A stretch of DNA of 64,000 nucleotides from JAGOMX01 sp041738135 (lineage in GTDB: Bacteria; Pseudomonadota; Alphaproteobacteria; JAGOMX01): assembly GCA_041738135.1 (NCBI GenBank), contig JBGSQK010000017.1, forward strand, positions 23,021-87,020, written 5' to 3'. This document shows positions 53,994 through 63,057 of the stretch, piece after piece. Below the pieces are notes generated by a model, which searched no databases, was not told the origin of the DNA, and worked only from the letters and a program-made list of their open reading frames with translations. Within the stretch, counting starts at the first letter, position 1. Each line of letters opens with the position of its first letter. Position numbers and translations under genes: made by a program.

Positions 53994-54204
53994 CGCTAAC
54001 TCCTTTAACATTGGTAATCATCTTGCCATAGTTTGGCTCGAACTGTCATCCTGAAAATGGAATTAACTGTCACAACCATCTGTCATGCAATCTAATCTGC
54101 TGCCAACTAGGAAACAGATGATTTTATGAAAGCTAGGCGGAAATTCAATTGAAAAATTCTTAGGATGTTGTAAATTCATACTAACTGGATCTTTTGCCAG
54201 ATTA

Positions 54205-54756
54205 ATGAAATATAAAACTCGGGAATTCAGATTGAAAAACGGTATTCTCCTTCTTGCGCTATGTTGTGCTTTTTCGCAATCAGGTTGCCAATCGGATCCG
54301 GAAGCTGCAGTCACTGAAGACTTCTCAGGCAAGGAAATTGACTACATCCTCGTGGAAAAGGCTAAACACACTTTAAGTGTTTTTCACAAAGATAACTTGC
54401 TGAAAACCTATACCATCGCCTTAGGCAAAGCGCCGGAGGGCCACAAAGAACGAGAGGGTGACTTTAAGACACCCGAAGGTGTTTACGCAATTTCCAAGAA
54501 AAACCCCAAAAGTAAGTACCACCGGGCCTTAAAAATCTCCTATCCCAATGAAACGGATAAAGAAAAAGCCGATAAAAACGGACATCACCCTGGCGGTGAT
54601 ATTATGATTCACGGTATGGAACCACATTATTGGTGGGTGACACCTAAACATAAATTAAGGGATATAACCAGGGGTTGCATAGTTGTTACGAATCAGGAAA
54701 TCGAAGAAATTTTTGACTCAACACCGGTGAATACCACTGTTGAAATTAGACCTTAA
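54205..54756 (+). CDS. L,D-transpeptidase (YkuD domain), probable lipoprotein
   Basis: 183 residues. The N-terminus has a hydrophobic helix ending in SQSGCQSD, an approximate lipobox. A YkuD domain follows: YILVEKAKHTLSVF at the start, GDIMIHGM, and the active-site DITRGCIVVTN with the catalytic Cys. It crosslinks peptidoglycan or attaches proteins to it. A TTG at 54229 just before KNGILLLA is an alternative start. The 3' end overlaps the VOC gene by 11 nt convergently. Confidence 0.88.
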   Translation: MKYKTREFRLKNGILLLALCCAFSQSGCQSDPEAAVTEDFSGKEIDYILVEKAKHTLSVFHKDNLLKTYTIALGKAPEGHKEREGDFKTPEGVYAISKKNPKSKYHRALKISYPNETDKEKADKNGHHPGGDIMIHGMEPHYWWVTPKHKLRDITRGCIVVTNQEIEEIFDSTPVNTTVEIRP

Positions 54757-55153
54757 AATCTCCTGCATCGGACATAGGTGTGCAAAGCTCAATGACAACG
54801 CCATTCAAATCTTTTAAGAAACCTACGGTTTGACCCCAAGGTTTTTCTGAAGGGGTTGAGATGGCTGTTGCCCCTTCTTTGACAGCCCTATCAAAATCCG
54901 CATGAATATTTTTGGTCACAAAAGCTACTTCCACCGCTGGTGAAAGCTTGCCTAAACGGTTAGGAACCATGTCTAAACCGAGACTCTGCCCTAAAACTTC
55001 TGAAGAAAAAGCCAACAACGTATTCCCGGTCTGCAATTCAGCAAAGACGTTTGTTTCATCCATGAACTTCAGCTCAAAGGAAAAAGCCCGTGTATAGAAA
55101 TCGACAGTTTTAGGAACGTCTTCAACGTAAATAACAGTGTATCCGAATTTCAT
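54746..55153 (-). CDS. VOC-family (glyoxalase/bleomycin-resistance fold) protein
   Basis: 135 residues forming two beta-alpha-beta-beta-beta modules: YTVIYVEDVPKTVDFYTRAF at the start and PWGQTVGFLKDLNGVVIELC at the end. The Glu near the end (VIELC) is a typical metal ligand. The substrate is unknown. The start is close to a 34-bp perfect palindrome upstream. Confidence 0.88.
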   Translation of the reverse strand: MKFGYTVIYVEDVPKTVDFYTRAFSFELKFMDETNVFAELQTGNTLLAFSSEVLGQSLGLDMVPNRLGKLSPAVEVAFVTKNIHADFDRAVKEGATAISTPSEKPWGQTVGFLKDLNGVVIELCTPMSDAGDFKV

Positions 55154-55169
55154 ATGTGCTCTCGATTTC

Positions 55170-55203
55170 TCCCGGATTGTGATTCATGAATCACAATCCG
55201 GGA
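55170..55203. repeat. 34-bp perfect palindrome
   Basis: TCCCGGATTGTGATTCA (55170-55186) is followed directly by its exact reverse complement (55187-55203), with no loop. It lies 17 nt upstream of the VOC gene start and 26 nt after the stop of the exported-protein gene. As RNA it would make a very stable hairpin, but no T-run follows on the minus strand, so it is not a standard intrinsic terminator. Confidence 0.9.
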
Positions 55204-55228
55204 ATATATATCTTTGTGCTTATAGATC

Positions 55229-56218
55229 CTATTTGGCTGCAGCTTCAGCTTCAGCTTTAGCCTTAGCTTCATCTTCGAGTCGCATGCGCTCAGAGAGTGA
55301 CCCTACGCCACCTTCCGAGAAACCTCGACTTAGTGGTTCAGAATCTGCGTTATCTGCCGCCTTGCGACCCTTGGGAATAGCCATAGCTTCAGCTGGGGTT
55401 GGTGGCAAAGCCTTGTTAGGCACCTTCATTTCTTCGGCCGGCGTGGAAGACGCTTCTTCAATCATAGAATCAATCATGGACTCAGCTCCTTCGATGAAAG
55501 GGGCTTGGTCGGCTTGAGTTATTACTTCGTTGGCTTCATCTGGAACCTCTAAAGTAAATTCCTGCGGAGCTCCTGCCTTTAAATCAGCGTTAATTTTCTC
55601 CCTCAGCTCACGAACCTTCTTACGGAATTCCACTTCGTCCGCATATTTTTGAGCTTTTATGTTTTCTATCTCTGCTTTATATTCAGCTTTTATGGGTGTG
55701 CTTCCTCCTATAATATTATTGCCGCAACCTGAATTCCAGAAACCCGGATAGTCGGCACACAGGCCTATAACTGCGTTATCAATTTTCGCCGTTTTACCAC
55801 ACATTACACCCCCGCAGGAACGAATGGTAATCGTGCTTTCCACCTTGCCAGTCTCAGTATTTTTTTGAGCCAACTTGATACAGCCTTTAGGGCCAGGAAC
55901 CCCTTTTCTACAAATTCTATCTTGTTTATCCAGCGTCAGCTGAGCAGCATTTGGATCACTTTTATCGACTTTTATGGAAAAAGCGTTATCAACTATAGCT
56001 CCCAAAATTCCGGCACCAATCGCCTTGCCGGCGGCCACAGCTGCATCAGCAGCAGCCCCCGCTATTTTATCCACAGAAGCAGGCCAAATTTTCACTTCGC
56101 CCGCAGCTGTTTTTTCTGCTAAATTCTGGTGGTCTGATGTTTTGGCTGCTTGCGTCGCGCCGCTGACGATCAAAGACCCCATCAACGTCATGCTTATAAG
56201 ATTTTTTCTAAAGTACAT
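55229..56218 (-). CDS. exported Cys/Ala-rich protein of unknown function
   Basis: 329 residues. A signal peptide ends at TQAA (about residue 25). A Gly/Ala-rich segment (about 50-75, GKAIGAGILGAIVDN) resembles a glycine zipper. A small domain with six cysteines follows (DRICRKG, KGCIK, RSCGGVMCGK, GLCADY, SGCGN). Then comes a helical region and a low-complexity acidic tail ending in AKAKAEAEAAAK. The overall plan is like the exported-protein block at 28878-38196, but it is encoded apart. Confidence 0.72.
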   Translation of the reverse strand: MYFRKNLISMTLMGSLIVSGATQAAKTSDHQNLAEKTAAGEVKIWPASVDKIAGAAADAAVAAGKAIGAGILGAIVDNAFSIKVDKSDPNAAQLTLDKQDRICRKGVPGPKGCIKLAQKNTETGKVESTITIRSCGGVMCGKTAKIDNAVIGLCADYPGFWNSGCGNNIIGGSTPIKAEYKAEIENIKAQKYADEVEFRKKVRELREKINADLKAGAPQEFTLEVPDEANEVITQADQAPFIEGAESMIDSMIEEASSTPAEEMKVPNKALPPTPAEAMAIPKGRKAADNADSEPLSRGFSEGGVGSLSERMRLEDEAKAKAEAEAAAK

Positions 56219-56521
56219 ATCTGCCCCTGCTTATTTTTATATTTCGTTTAATTTTACTAGCCTATTTTGCACCTGTCAAAACATTTCACTTAATAATCAT
56301 TGGCTAATTTATTGCTATACTGAGCAAACTTCAACAACCATTTGAATTCTCATATAATTCGGAATTAAAAAAATAACTGCTTATTTATATATACCCTCTC
56401 GTTGATAATGTTGATAATTATGACTAACCACATGAAAATTCCGTGGACGTTTGTTGAGAACAATTTAGAAAACATGATAATATTAGATCAACATTTTACC
56501 AATAATTTAAAGAGGAAATCA
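56219..56521. other. AT-rich intergenic stretch
   Basis: 303 nt between divergent genes, very AT-rich. It must hold promoters in both directions, but none is convincing by eye. An in-frame extension upstream of the small gene at 56522 lacks any supporting RBS or homology. Nothing else is seen. Confidence 0.45.
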
Positions 56522-56665
56522 ATGAACCTGAAAAAGACTTTTTGGGCTTTTCTGGATTTGTATCCTATTACGCCGGCAACCTTTAGCTTTTATTTTTCTT
56601 GCGGACTTGTGGTTTTGTGGATCGTCAGTGGTCCCATCTTTGATTATTCAGATGCCGGGTGGTAG
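56522..56665 (+). pseudogene. small membrane protein resembling the N-terminus of low-affinity iron permease
   Basis: 47 residues from the ATG at 56522, with AGAGGA 7 nt upstream. It has one TM helix and reads VLWIVSGPIFDYSDAGW before the stop. Low-affinity iron permease proteins contain W-x-x-(S/T)GPxFxxSDTWQLVINTGTT at this place, so this looks like a copy cut just after the first helix; no frame downstream restores the rest. The good RBS means a short functional peptide cannot be excluded. Confidence 0.5.
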
Positions 56666-56713
56666 AATTTTACATGATACTTATGAAAGAATTGAGCTAA
56701 GGGTAAACGGCTA

Positions 56714-58591
56714 TTAAACCCTATAGCGCACACCCAGTTCTATTACCTTGTGGTTGGGGATGTTATAAAACTCATAAGCTGAAAGCGAATTCTTTGACAA
56801 GAAAATATAGAGATTCTCACCAAAACCACTCAAGGTGGGATGATTCGATACTACAGGCACGCCCTTACTTAAAATAAAGGTAATTTCTTCATCGTGAGTG
56901 ATAATTTTCTGTTCTTTTGCCCAATTCATCACCTTACGCAAACTTGGCACTTCCATAAAACCGAAATTCGCATTAATGACATATGCTGAATTTGTAATTT
57001 GCGTGAAGGAATATTTATGATCTCCATTGGATTTAGGCACATTTTTAATGACCACAGACACAAATAACAATTTTTTAAACAAGAACTTATTGTGATTAAG
57101 ATGGATCGACAATGAATTGGGCACCTTATTAGGAAAGCGGGACATGAATATAGCCGTGCCGGGTATTTTTGTGGGATGACCTTCTTGATATTCCATTAAA
57201 AACGTTTTTAAGCTTTTGTGTGGCACAGCTTTCTGGTCTTCCAATGCCTGGCTACCCCTGATCCAGATATAAATTACATAAGTGGAAAAGACTGTTATGA
57301 GTACCGTATACCAAGCCCCTTCCACAATCTTGATCAGATTGGTTATAACGAATGTGATATCAATCATAATAAGGGGTGCAAAAAGTGCAGCCAAAGTGAA
57401 TTTTGACCAATGCCATTGTTTGTATGCGATATAAAACACCAGGCAGGTGGTAATAAGCATACAGCCTGCAACACTTAATCCATAGGCAACAGCCAAATTT
57501 TCAGAACTTCTGAATGTCAGTACTGCCGTAATCGTCAACACATATAGTATCAAATTGATTGCCGGGACATAAACCTGTCCTATTTGCCGTGAAGACGTGT
57601 GCGTAACCGTTAAGCGTGGCAAATAATTTAACATGATCCCCTGCCAGGCTAAAGAAAACACCCCAGATAATATGGCTTGCGAGGCTATTATGGTTGCCAT
57701 GGTTGACAGTATAATCATCGGATAAAGTGCCATATCTGGTACCAAGAGGTAGAATGGATTGGCTATAGCTTCTGGTTCACTTAGCAGCAAGGCTCCTTGC
57801 CCCAGGTAATTCAATATCAGCGAAGGAAACACGAAAAAGGTCCAAGAGATAGTGATGGGCCTTTTACCAAAATGGCCCATATCTGCGTAAATAGCTTCTG
57901 CGCCGGTAACAACCAGGATTGTGCCACCCAATGTCAGTAAAGCAATCCAGCCATTATTAACCATAAAGCTAACCGCATAAAACGGATTGAAAGAGAGAAG
58001 AATAGTGGGTGATTGTATTAAGCTAACAATTCCCATTAAACCTAGGGTAACAAACCACAGTATCATTATGGGGCCAAAGTATGAACCGATCATCCCACTG
58101 CCGCTTTTTTGTATATAAAACAGCACGCTTAAGACGAGTATCGCAAAAGGTAATATGAAGTGCGAAAATTCAGGAGAAATTAATACTAATCCCTCCAAGG
58201 CACCCAAAACCGAGATAGCAGGTGTAATGACTCCATCACCAAATATCAAAGCGGAACCTAAAATCCCCAAAAACATGGGAATGTACACATATTTACCCAA
58301 CTCAAGTTTTTCACATATAGTTGACAAAACCAAAATGCCACCTTCGCCTTGATCATCCACCCGCATGACTACATTAATATATTTTATGGTTACAATGAGG
58401 AATAGTGACCAAATAAATATGCTTATCAAACCCAGCACATTGGACTCGTCAACGGGCAGCTTTCCGATAGAAAAGCAACTCTTTAAGGCATATAAAGGGC
58501 TTGTGCCAATATCGCCATAAACAACGCCAATGGCTCCTATCATTAAGGATACAAGGCTTCCCTTTTTTGTGGACATATTCGGTCTCGACAT
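56714..58591 (-). CDS. kup: Kup/Trk-type potassium uptake protein
   Basis: About 625 residues, a 12-helix potassium/proton symporter. The N-terminal signature GVVYGDIGTSPLYALKSCF, the GEGGILVLS loop and FGDGVITPAISVLGALEGL are diagnostic. The C-terminal soluble domain is shorter and diverged, as is common. The start at 58591 is preferred over one 14 codons upstream; a third Met lies at 58576. TATAAT on the minus strand at about 58605 may be its -10. Confidence 0.95.
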   Translation of the reverse strand: MSRPNMSTKKGSLVSLMIGAIGVVYGDIGTSPLYALKSCFSIGKLPVDESNVLGLISIFIWSLFLIVTIKYINVVMRVDDQGEGGILVLSTICEKLELGKYVYIPMFLGILGSALIFGDGVITPAISVLGALEGLVLISPEFSHFILPFAILVLSVLFYIQKSGSGMIGSYFGPIMILWFVTLGLMGIVSLIQSPTILLSFNPFYAVSFMVNNGWIALLTLGGTILVVTGAEAIYADMGHFGKRPITISWTFFVFPSLILNYLGQGALLLSEPEAIANPFYLLVPDMALYPMIILSTMATIIASQAILSGVFSLAWQGIMLNYLPRLTVTHTSSRQIGQVYVPAINLILYVLTITAVLTFRSSENLAVAYGLSVAGCMLITTCLVFYIAYKQWHWSKFTLAALFAPLIMIDITFVITNLIKIVEGAWYTVLITVFSTYVIYIWIRGSQALEDQKAVPHKSLKTFLMEYQEGHPTKIPGTAIFMSRFPNKVPNSLSIHLNHNKFLFKKLLFVSVVIKNVPKSNGDHKYSFTQITNSAYVINANFGFMEVPSLRKVMNWAKEQKIITHDEEITFILSKGVPVVSNHPTLSGFGENLYIFLSKNSLSAYEFYNIPNHKVIELGVRYRV

Positions 58592-58743
58592 ATCTTTTAT
58601 TCTATTATAGTGCTTGTATGAGGGGTATAACAAGTGCCAATATGCACTGGAAAATGATGCCGGATTCGCGATTTTACAAAAATTTAACTTTTCTTAAGTT
58701 CTTTATTGACCTAATGTCAGTATATTATAACTATGGATGAATT

Positions 58744-59541
58744 ATGGCGATTAATATGAACTATGAAAAATTACTAGCAACGGTTATGGGGTTGTACAAG
58801 GTCCCCACAGCAACTGTAAACACATTGCAGACAGCTTTTGTGCAATCAATCGCCTTAGCCAGCATTCCTATTTTCATTGCCTATATGCTTGGCGTCATGC
58901 CCGGTTTGGAATCCTTGGGTTTTATGACAACAGTTTTCAGCTGGGCTCTGTATCTTGTGGCTTTTCTGTCAGCGATTCCGTTTGCTACCGCCGTCATCAG
59001 GTATCAGTTGGGTATACCTCACCAGTTCGCTTTGCTCGACTTATCGCTACAATACATATTTATCGATTATGCAAAATTAATAGGTTTACTGCTTGTCTTC
59101 ACTTTTATCGCATTTCTCCCCTATGGCGTGGCCGAAGCACTTCAGATGAGTGGTTCCACCAGCAATCTTTTAGGTGCCTTTAAGTACGCCTTACTCATCG
59201 CAGCCATTGGAGTGTTTCTATATGCAACTGTAAAATTGATGGGCAGCCTTGTAATTACAACAGCAGGCAAATCCATCAGCCTGCCGGAAATGTTTAAAAA
59301 AGCCAGTGGACATTTTTTGTCGCTAACCATAATAATTTTAGGTACGATTCTACCCATAGAGCTTATCACACAAATTATATCCTATGGATTATCCGGACTG
59401 ACCAATGCCACTGACCTAGCCTTTGTGGACACAATCATCAACGTTCTTTTAGCCTTGATTCGGTCCACAGCGCTCATGTTTCAGCTCTATTTCACTTGGA
59501 CGGGCGTAACGGCATACTTGAAAGAAAACAAGCTCCTATAA
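58744..59541 (+). CDS. multi-pass membrane protein of unknown function
   Basis: 265 residues with six or seven hydrophobic helices and short loops. A cytoplasmic N-terminal helix (NYEKLLATVMGLYKVPTATVN) recalls Yip1-type and related proteins, but no motif settles it. No charged active site is visible. It stands between divergent kup and typA, with 87 nt to typA. Confidence 0.68.
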   Translation: MAINMNYEKLLATVMGLYKVPTATVNTLQTAFVQSIALASIPIFIAYMLGVMPGLESLGFMTTVFSWALYLVAFLSAIPFATAVIRYQLGIPHQFALLDLSLQYIFIDYAKLIGLLLVFTFIAFLPYGVAEALQMSGSTSNLLGAFKYALLIAAIGVFLYATVKLMGSLVITTAGKSISLPEMFKKASGHFLSLTIIILGTILPIELITQIISYGLSGLTNATDLAFVDTIINVLLALIRSTALMFQLYFTWTGVTAYLKENKLL

Positions 59542-59628
59542 ACCGCTTTCTTTCATGTCACGGTTTCTTTCATTGACAAAATTACATTTTAGCCCAATAT
59601 GCATGTTAGAACATATGAGTTGGATAAA

Positions 59629-61449
59629 ATGACACAATTACGTAACGTAGCTATTATTGCCCATGTGGATCATGGGAAGACGACACTTGTTGATGCTTTA
59701 TTGCGCCAGAGCGGGGCTTTTAGGGATAACCAGATCGTGGCCGAAAGAGCCATGGACTCTAACGATCTCGAGCGCGAGCGAGGCATTACTATTCTTGCCA
59801 AGTGCACATCGTTGATGTGGAAAGAAACACGTATTAACATCGTGGATACCCCAGGACACGCGGACTTCGGTGGCGAAGTTGAACGTATTTTAGGCATGGT
59901 AGACGGTGTTGTGGTGCTGGTTGATGCCGCAGAAGGTCCCATGCCGCAAACAAAGTTTGTGACATCCAAAGCGCTGCAACTTGGCTTACGCCCGATCATC
60001 GTCATTAATAAAATCGATCGTCATGACGCGCGTCCAGAAGAAGTCTTAGACGAAGTGTTTGATCTGTTGGTTGCGCTCGACGCAACACCTGAGCAGCTTG
60101 ATTTTCCTGTTCTTTACGCGTCATCCCGCGAGGGTTGGGCTGTTACGAACTTAGACGAGCCCCATGAAAATCTGAACGTATTATACGATATGATCGTTAA
60201 ACACATTCATGCCCCAGTGGTCAAAAAAGATGAGCATATGACCATGCTGGCAACTATCTTGGAATATGATCCATACGTGGGACGTGTTCTGACTGGTAAA
60301 ATCCAGAGTGGTAAAATGTCAGTAAACCAAGCAGTTAAGGTTTTAGACCCAGCTGGAAATGTTGTAGGGCAAGGCCGTCTAACGAAGTTGATGGCATTCA
60401 GGCATTTGAATCGCGAGCCCGTACAATCTGCCGAAGCCGGTGATATCGTATCCATCGCAGGCCTAGACACTGCAACCGTTTCATATACTATCTGCGCACC
60501 AGAAGTAACTGAAGCCTTAAAGGCACAGCCCATCGACCCACCTACCTTGGTTATGACGTTTTCCGTGAATGACTCCCCGTTGGCAGGCCGCGAAGGTGAA
60601 AAAGTTACGTCCCGCTTGATCCGTGATCGTTTGATGCGCGAGCAAGAAGGCAACGTGGCATTAACCATCAAGGAATCTGACAGCAAGGACTCGTTCGAGG
60701 TGGCAGGTCGTGGTGAATTGCAGATGGCCGTTTTGATCGAAACTATGCGTCGCGAAGGCTTTGAACTTTCCATTTCCAGACCCCGCGTGCTTTATCGTAA
60801 CGACGAGGTAACAGGTAAAAGACTTGAGCCTATTGAAGAAGTCTTTATCGATGTGGACGAAGAATTCTCAGGAATCGTTGTGGAGAAAATGGGAATTCGC
60901 AAAGGTGAAATGCTTGAAATGCGTCCATCCGGCGGCGGCAAGAATCGCCTGCGCTTCTTAGCGCCTTCACGCGGATTGATCGGTTACCATAACGAGTTTA
61001 TGACCGACACACGCGGAACCGGTGTTATGAGCCGTTTGTACCATGATTACCAACCATACAAGGGCGAAATCGAAGGTCGTCGTAACGGCGTCTTGGTTTC
61101 CACCGATGGAGGAAACTCAGTTGCCTATGCTTTGTGGAATCTGGAAGATCGCGGTATCATGTTTATCGATGCAGGTGTACCCGTTTATCAAGGCATGATC
61201 ATTGGCGAAAACAGCCGTAACAACGACTTAGATGTGAATCCTCTGAAAGCCAAGCAATTGACCAACATCCGCGCCTCCGGTAAGGATGAAGCTGTTAAAT
61301 TGACCACACCTAAGTTGATGACGTTGGAGCAAGCCATTGCTTACATTTCCGATGATGAATTGGTTGAAGTTACACCTAAATCCATTCGCTTGCGTAAACG
61401 CGCGTTGGATCCTAATGAACGCAAACGTGCGGCAAAGCGCATGGAGTAG
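59629..61449 (+). CDS. typA: translational GTPase TypA/BipA
   Basis: About 606 residues from the Met at 59629 (MTQLRNVAIIAHVDHGKTTL). G-domain motifs are AHVDHGKT (G1), RGITI (G2), DTPGHADFGGE (G3) and NKIDR (G4). The EF-G-like domains III and V and the BipA-specific C-terminal domain (LRKRALDPNERKRAAKR) follow. It acts on ribosome assembly and stress translation. The ten residues before this Met are not conserved in style. Confidence 0.97.
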   Translation: MTQLRNVAIIAHVDHGKTTLVDALLRQSGAFRDNQIVAERAMDSNDLERERGITILAKCTSLMWKETRINIVDTPGHADFGGEVERILGMVDGVVVLVDAAEGPMPQTKFVTSKALQLGLRPIIVINKIDRHDARPEEVLDEVFDLLVALDATPEQLDFPVLYASSREGWAVTNLDEPHENLNVLYDMIVKHIHAPVVKKDEHMTMLATILEYDPYVGRVLTGKIQSGKMSVNQAVKVLDPAGNVVGQGRLTKLMAFRHLNREPVQSAEAGDIVSIAGLDTATVSYTICAPEVTEALKAQPIDPPTLVMTFSVNDSPLAGREGEKVTSRLIRDRLMREQEGNVALTIKESDSKDSFEVAGRGELQMAVLIETMRREGFELSISRPRVLYRNDEVTGKRLEPIEEVFIDVDEEFSGIVVEKMGIRKGEMLEMRPSGGGKNRLRFLAPSRGLIGYHNEFMTDTRGTGVMSRLYHDYQPYKGEIEGRRNGVLVSTDGGNSVAYALWNLEDRGIMFIDAGVPVYQGMIIGENSRNNDLDVNPLKAKQLTNIRASGKDEAVKLTTPKLMTLEQAIAYISDDELVEVTPKSIRLRKRALDPNERKRAAKRME

Positions 61450-61455
61450 AACGAA

Positions 61456-61479
61456 ATGGGAGCTCGCAAGGGCTCCCAT
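61456..61479 (+). other. hairpin between typA and ampG
   Basis: ATGGGAGC (61456-61463) pairs with GCTCCCAT (61472-61479), loop 8 nt, starting 7 nt after the typA stop. No T-run follows. It may attenuate readthrough into ampG, which starts 20 nt later. Confidence 0.5.
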
Positions 61480-61498
61480 ACTTATGTGAGTATGTAGA

Positions 61499-62836
61499 AT
61501 GTTTAAAAAAGTATTTGATGATTGGATTGGGGTATATCTGCAAAAAAGGCTCATTGTTATGGCCTTGTTTGGATTTTCCTGCGGCATCCCATACTTTTTA
61601 ACAGCCTCCACTCTCGCTATCTGGCTCAAAGAGCTAGGATACGATTATGCCACCATTGGCTTTTTTGCCATCGCCACCTTGCCTTATTCCTTACGTTTCG
61701 TATGGGCTCCGCTTATAGATAGATTGCCACTACCAGTATTAACAAAGATGTTCGGGAGAAGACGGGCATGGTTGTTGCTAAGCCAGTTTGCCCTAATGGT
61801 CTGTTTGATCACCTTCTACTTCCTAGGACCATCAATAGAACTGGCTTTTCTAACCACTTTTTGTGCAGCCACCCAAGAAACCACATTTTTGACTTATCAG
61901 ATGGAAACTCTGCCCAAATCCCAATACGGGCCGGGTGATGCCATTGGTATCATGGGCGCTCGCATGGGAATGCTCATGGGCGGCGCAGGTGCAATTTATC
62001 TCTCCACCATGATGTCCTGGGGAATTGTTTACATGATCATGGCACTTTGCATACTCGTGGGTGTTATCACCACCTTATCTATTAGCGAACCTAGTCCCAT
62101 CGTGAGCAAAGAAACACTGGAACAAGAAAGACGTATTTCCGAGTATTTGCATTCACACCCTAACATTCATTCCCGTATTGCCACTTTGCTATCGTGGCTG
62201 TATGCCGCTGTGGTTTGTCCATTCTTGGATTTCATGAAACAACGAGGCTGGCTTGCAGCGTTAGGCATCATGTTCCTCTACAAATTCGGAGCGAATATTA
62301 TTGGTTCTATGCCCAACATGATGTATTTGGAGCTAGGATTTTCCAAGGAAGAAATAGCAGAAGCCACAAAACTCTTTGGCATGGCAACAAGTATTTTAGG
62401 TGGTCTGGTAGGCGGTGTTTTAATAACGCGCGTCGGTTTTCTACGTGGCTTACTTTATTTTGGCGTCCTCCATATGCTAGCTACTTTCATGTATATAGTT
62501 ACCTATTATGCCGGCCATGACATGTCCGTTTTGTATGGCGCTGTAGCACTGGAGCACTTTACGCAAGGGTTAAGAACAGCCGCCCTGTTTGCCTACCAGC
62601 TGACTTTGAGCAACCCTATTTATGCAGCCACACAGCTAGCATTATTAACCTCCTTGGTGAATTTTGGACGCACATCAATTTCGTCCTTCTCAGGTCTCCT
62701 GGTTATGCATCTAGGCTGGGTACATTTTTACAATCTGGCAATTGTGGCTTCCATACCCGCCTTGCTCATCTGTGTTTATTTAATGCGACAAAACGAAGAG
62801 CCTATCTTCAAACGGCCAGCCCTACAAATACCCTAG
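61499..62836 (+). CDS. ampG: AmpG-family muropeptide MFS transporter
   Basis: 445 residues, 12-14 TM helices. The N-terminus shows the AmpG pattern: GFSCGIPYFLTASTLAIWLKELGYDYATIGFFAIATLPYSL is read in pieces as FSCGIPYFLT and LKELGYDYATIG. The loop FVWAPLIDRLPLP, then FGRRRAWLL, and the later GARMGMLMGGAGAIYLS are also typical. It imports anhydromuropeptides for cell-wall recycling, matching the MltG and LD-transpeptidase genes in the window. Confidence 0.93.
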   Translation: MFKKVFDDWIGVYLQKRLIVMALFGFSCGIPYFLTASTLAIWLKELGYDYATIGFFAIATLPYSLRFVWAPLIDRLPLPVLTKMFGRRRAWLLLSQFALMVCLITFYFLGPSIELAFLTTFCAATQETTFLTYQMETLPKSQYGPGDAIGIMGARMGMLMGGAGAIYLSTMMSWGIVYMIMALCILVGVITTLSISEPSPIVSKETLEQERRISEYLHSHPNIHSRIATLLSWLYAAVVCPFLDFMKQRGWLAALGIMFLYKFGANIIGSMPNMMYLELGFSKEEIAEATKLFGMATSILGGLVGGVLITRVGFLRGLLYFGVLHMLATFMYIVTYYAGHDMSVLYGAVALEHFTQGLRTAALFAYQLTLSNPIYAATQLALLTSLVNFGRTSISSFSGLLVMHLGWVHFYNLAIVASIPALLICVYLMRQNEEPIFKRPALQIP

Positions 62837-62880
62837 GATTTTCAGGGCAAATGGCTTAAAATAGGCATAGGGAGAACAAC

Positions 62881-63057
62881 ATGAATGATATTATAGAATC
62901 CACAACCCCAGAGGTTGTATGTGACGGCAATGGCGACACCAACGGACATCCACGGGTATACCTGAATATGGGCGATAAACCCGAGATTGTATGTCCTTAT
63001 TGTAGCCGTAAATTTGTTTTTAAAACTAAAGGTAAAAATGCAAAATCAAGCCATTAA
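62881..63057 (+). CDS. CHCC-type zinc-finger protein
   Basis: A 58-residue protein related to the zinc-binding domain of NDUFS6. The metal ligands are C14 (VVCDG), H23 (GHPRVYL), C38 and C41 (IVCPYCSRKFVF). GGGAG precedes the ATG. Its last 20 nt overlap the start of map. In alphaproteobacteria such small proteins are associated with complex I; here the function is inferred from the motif only. Confidence 0.9.
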   Translation: MNDIIESTTPEVVCDGNGDTNGHPRVYLNMGDKPEIVCPYCSRKFVFKTKGKNAKSSH

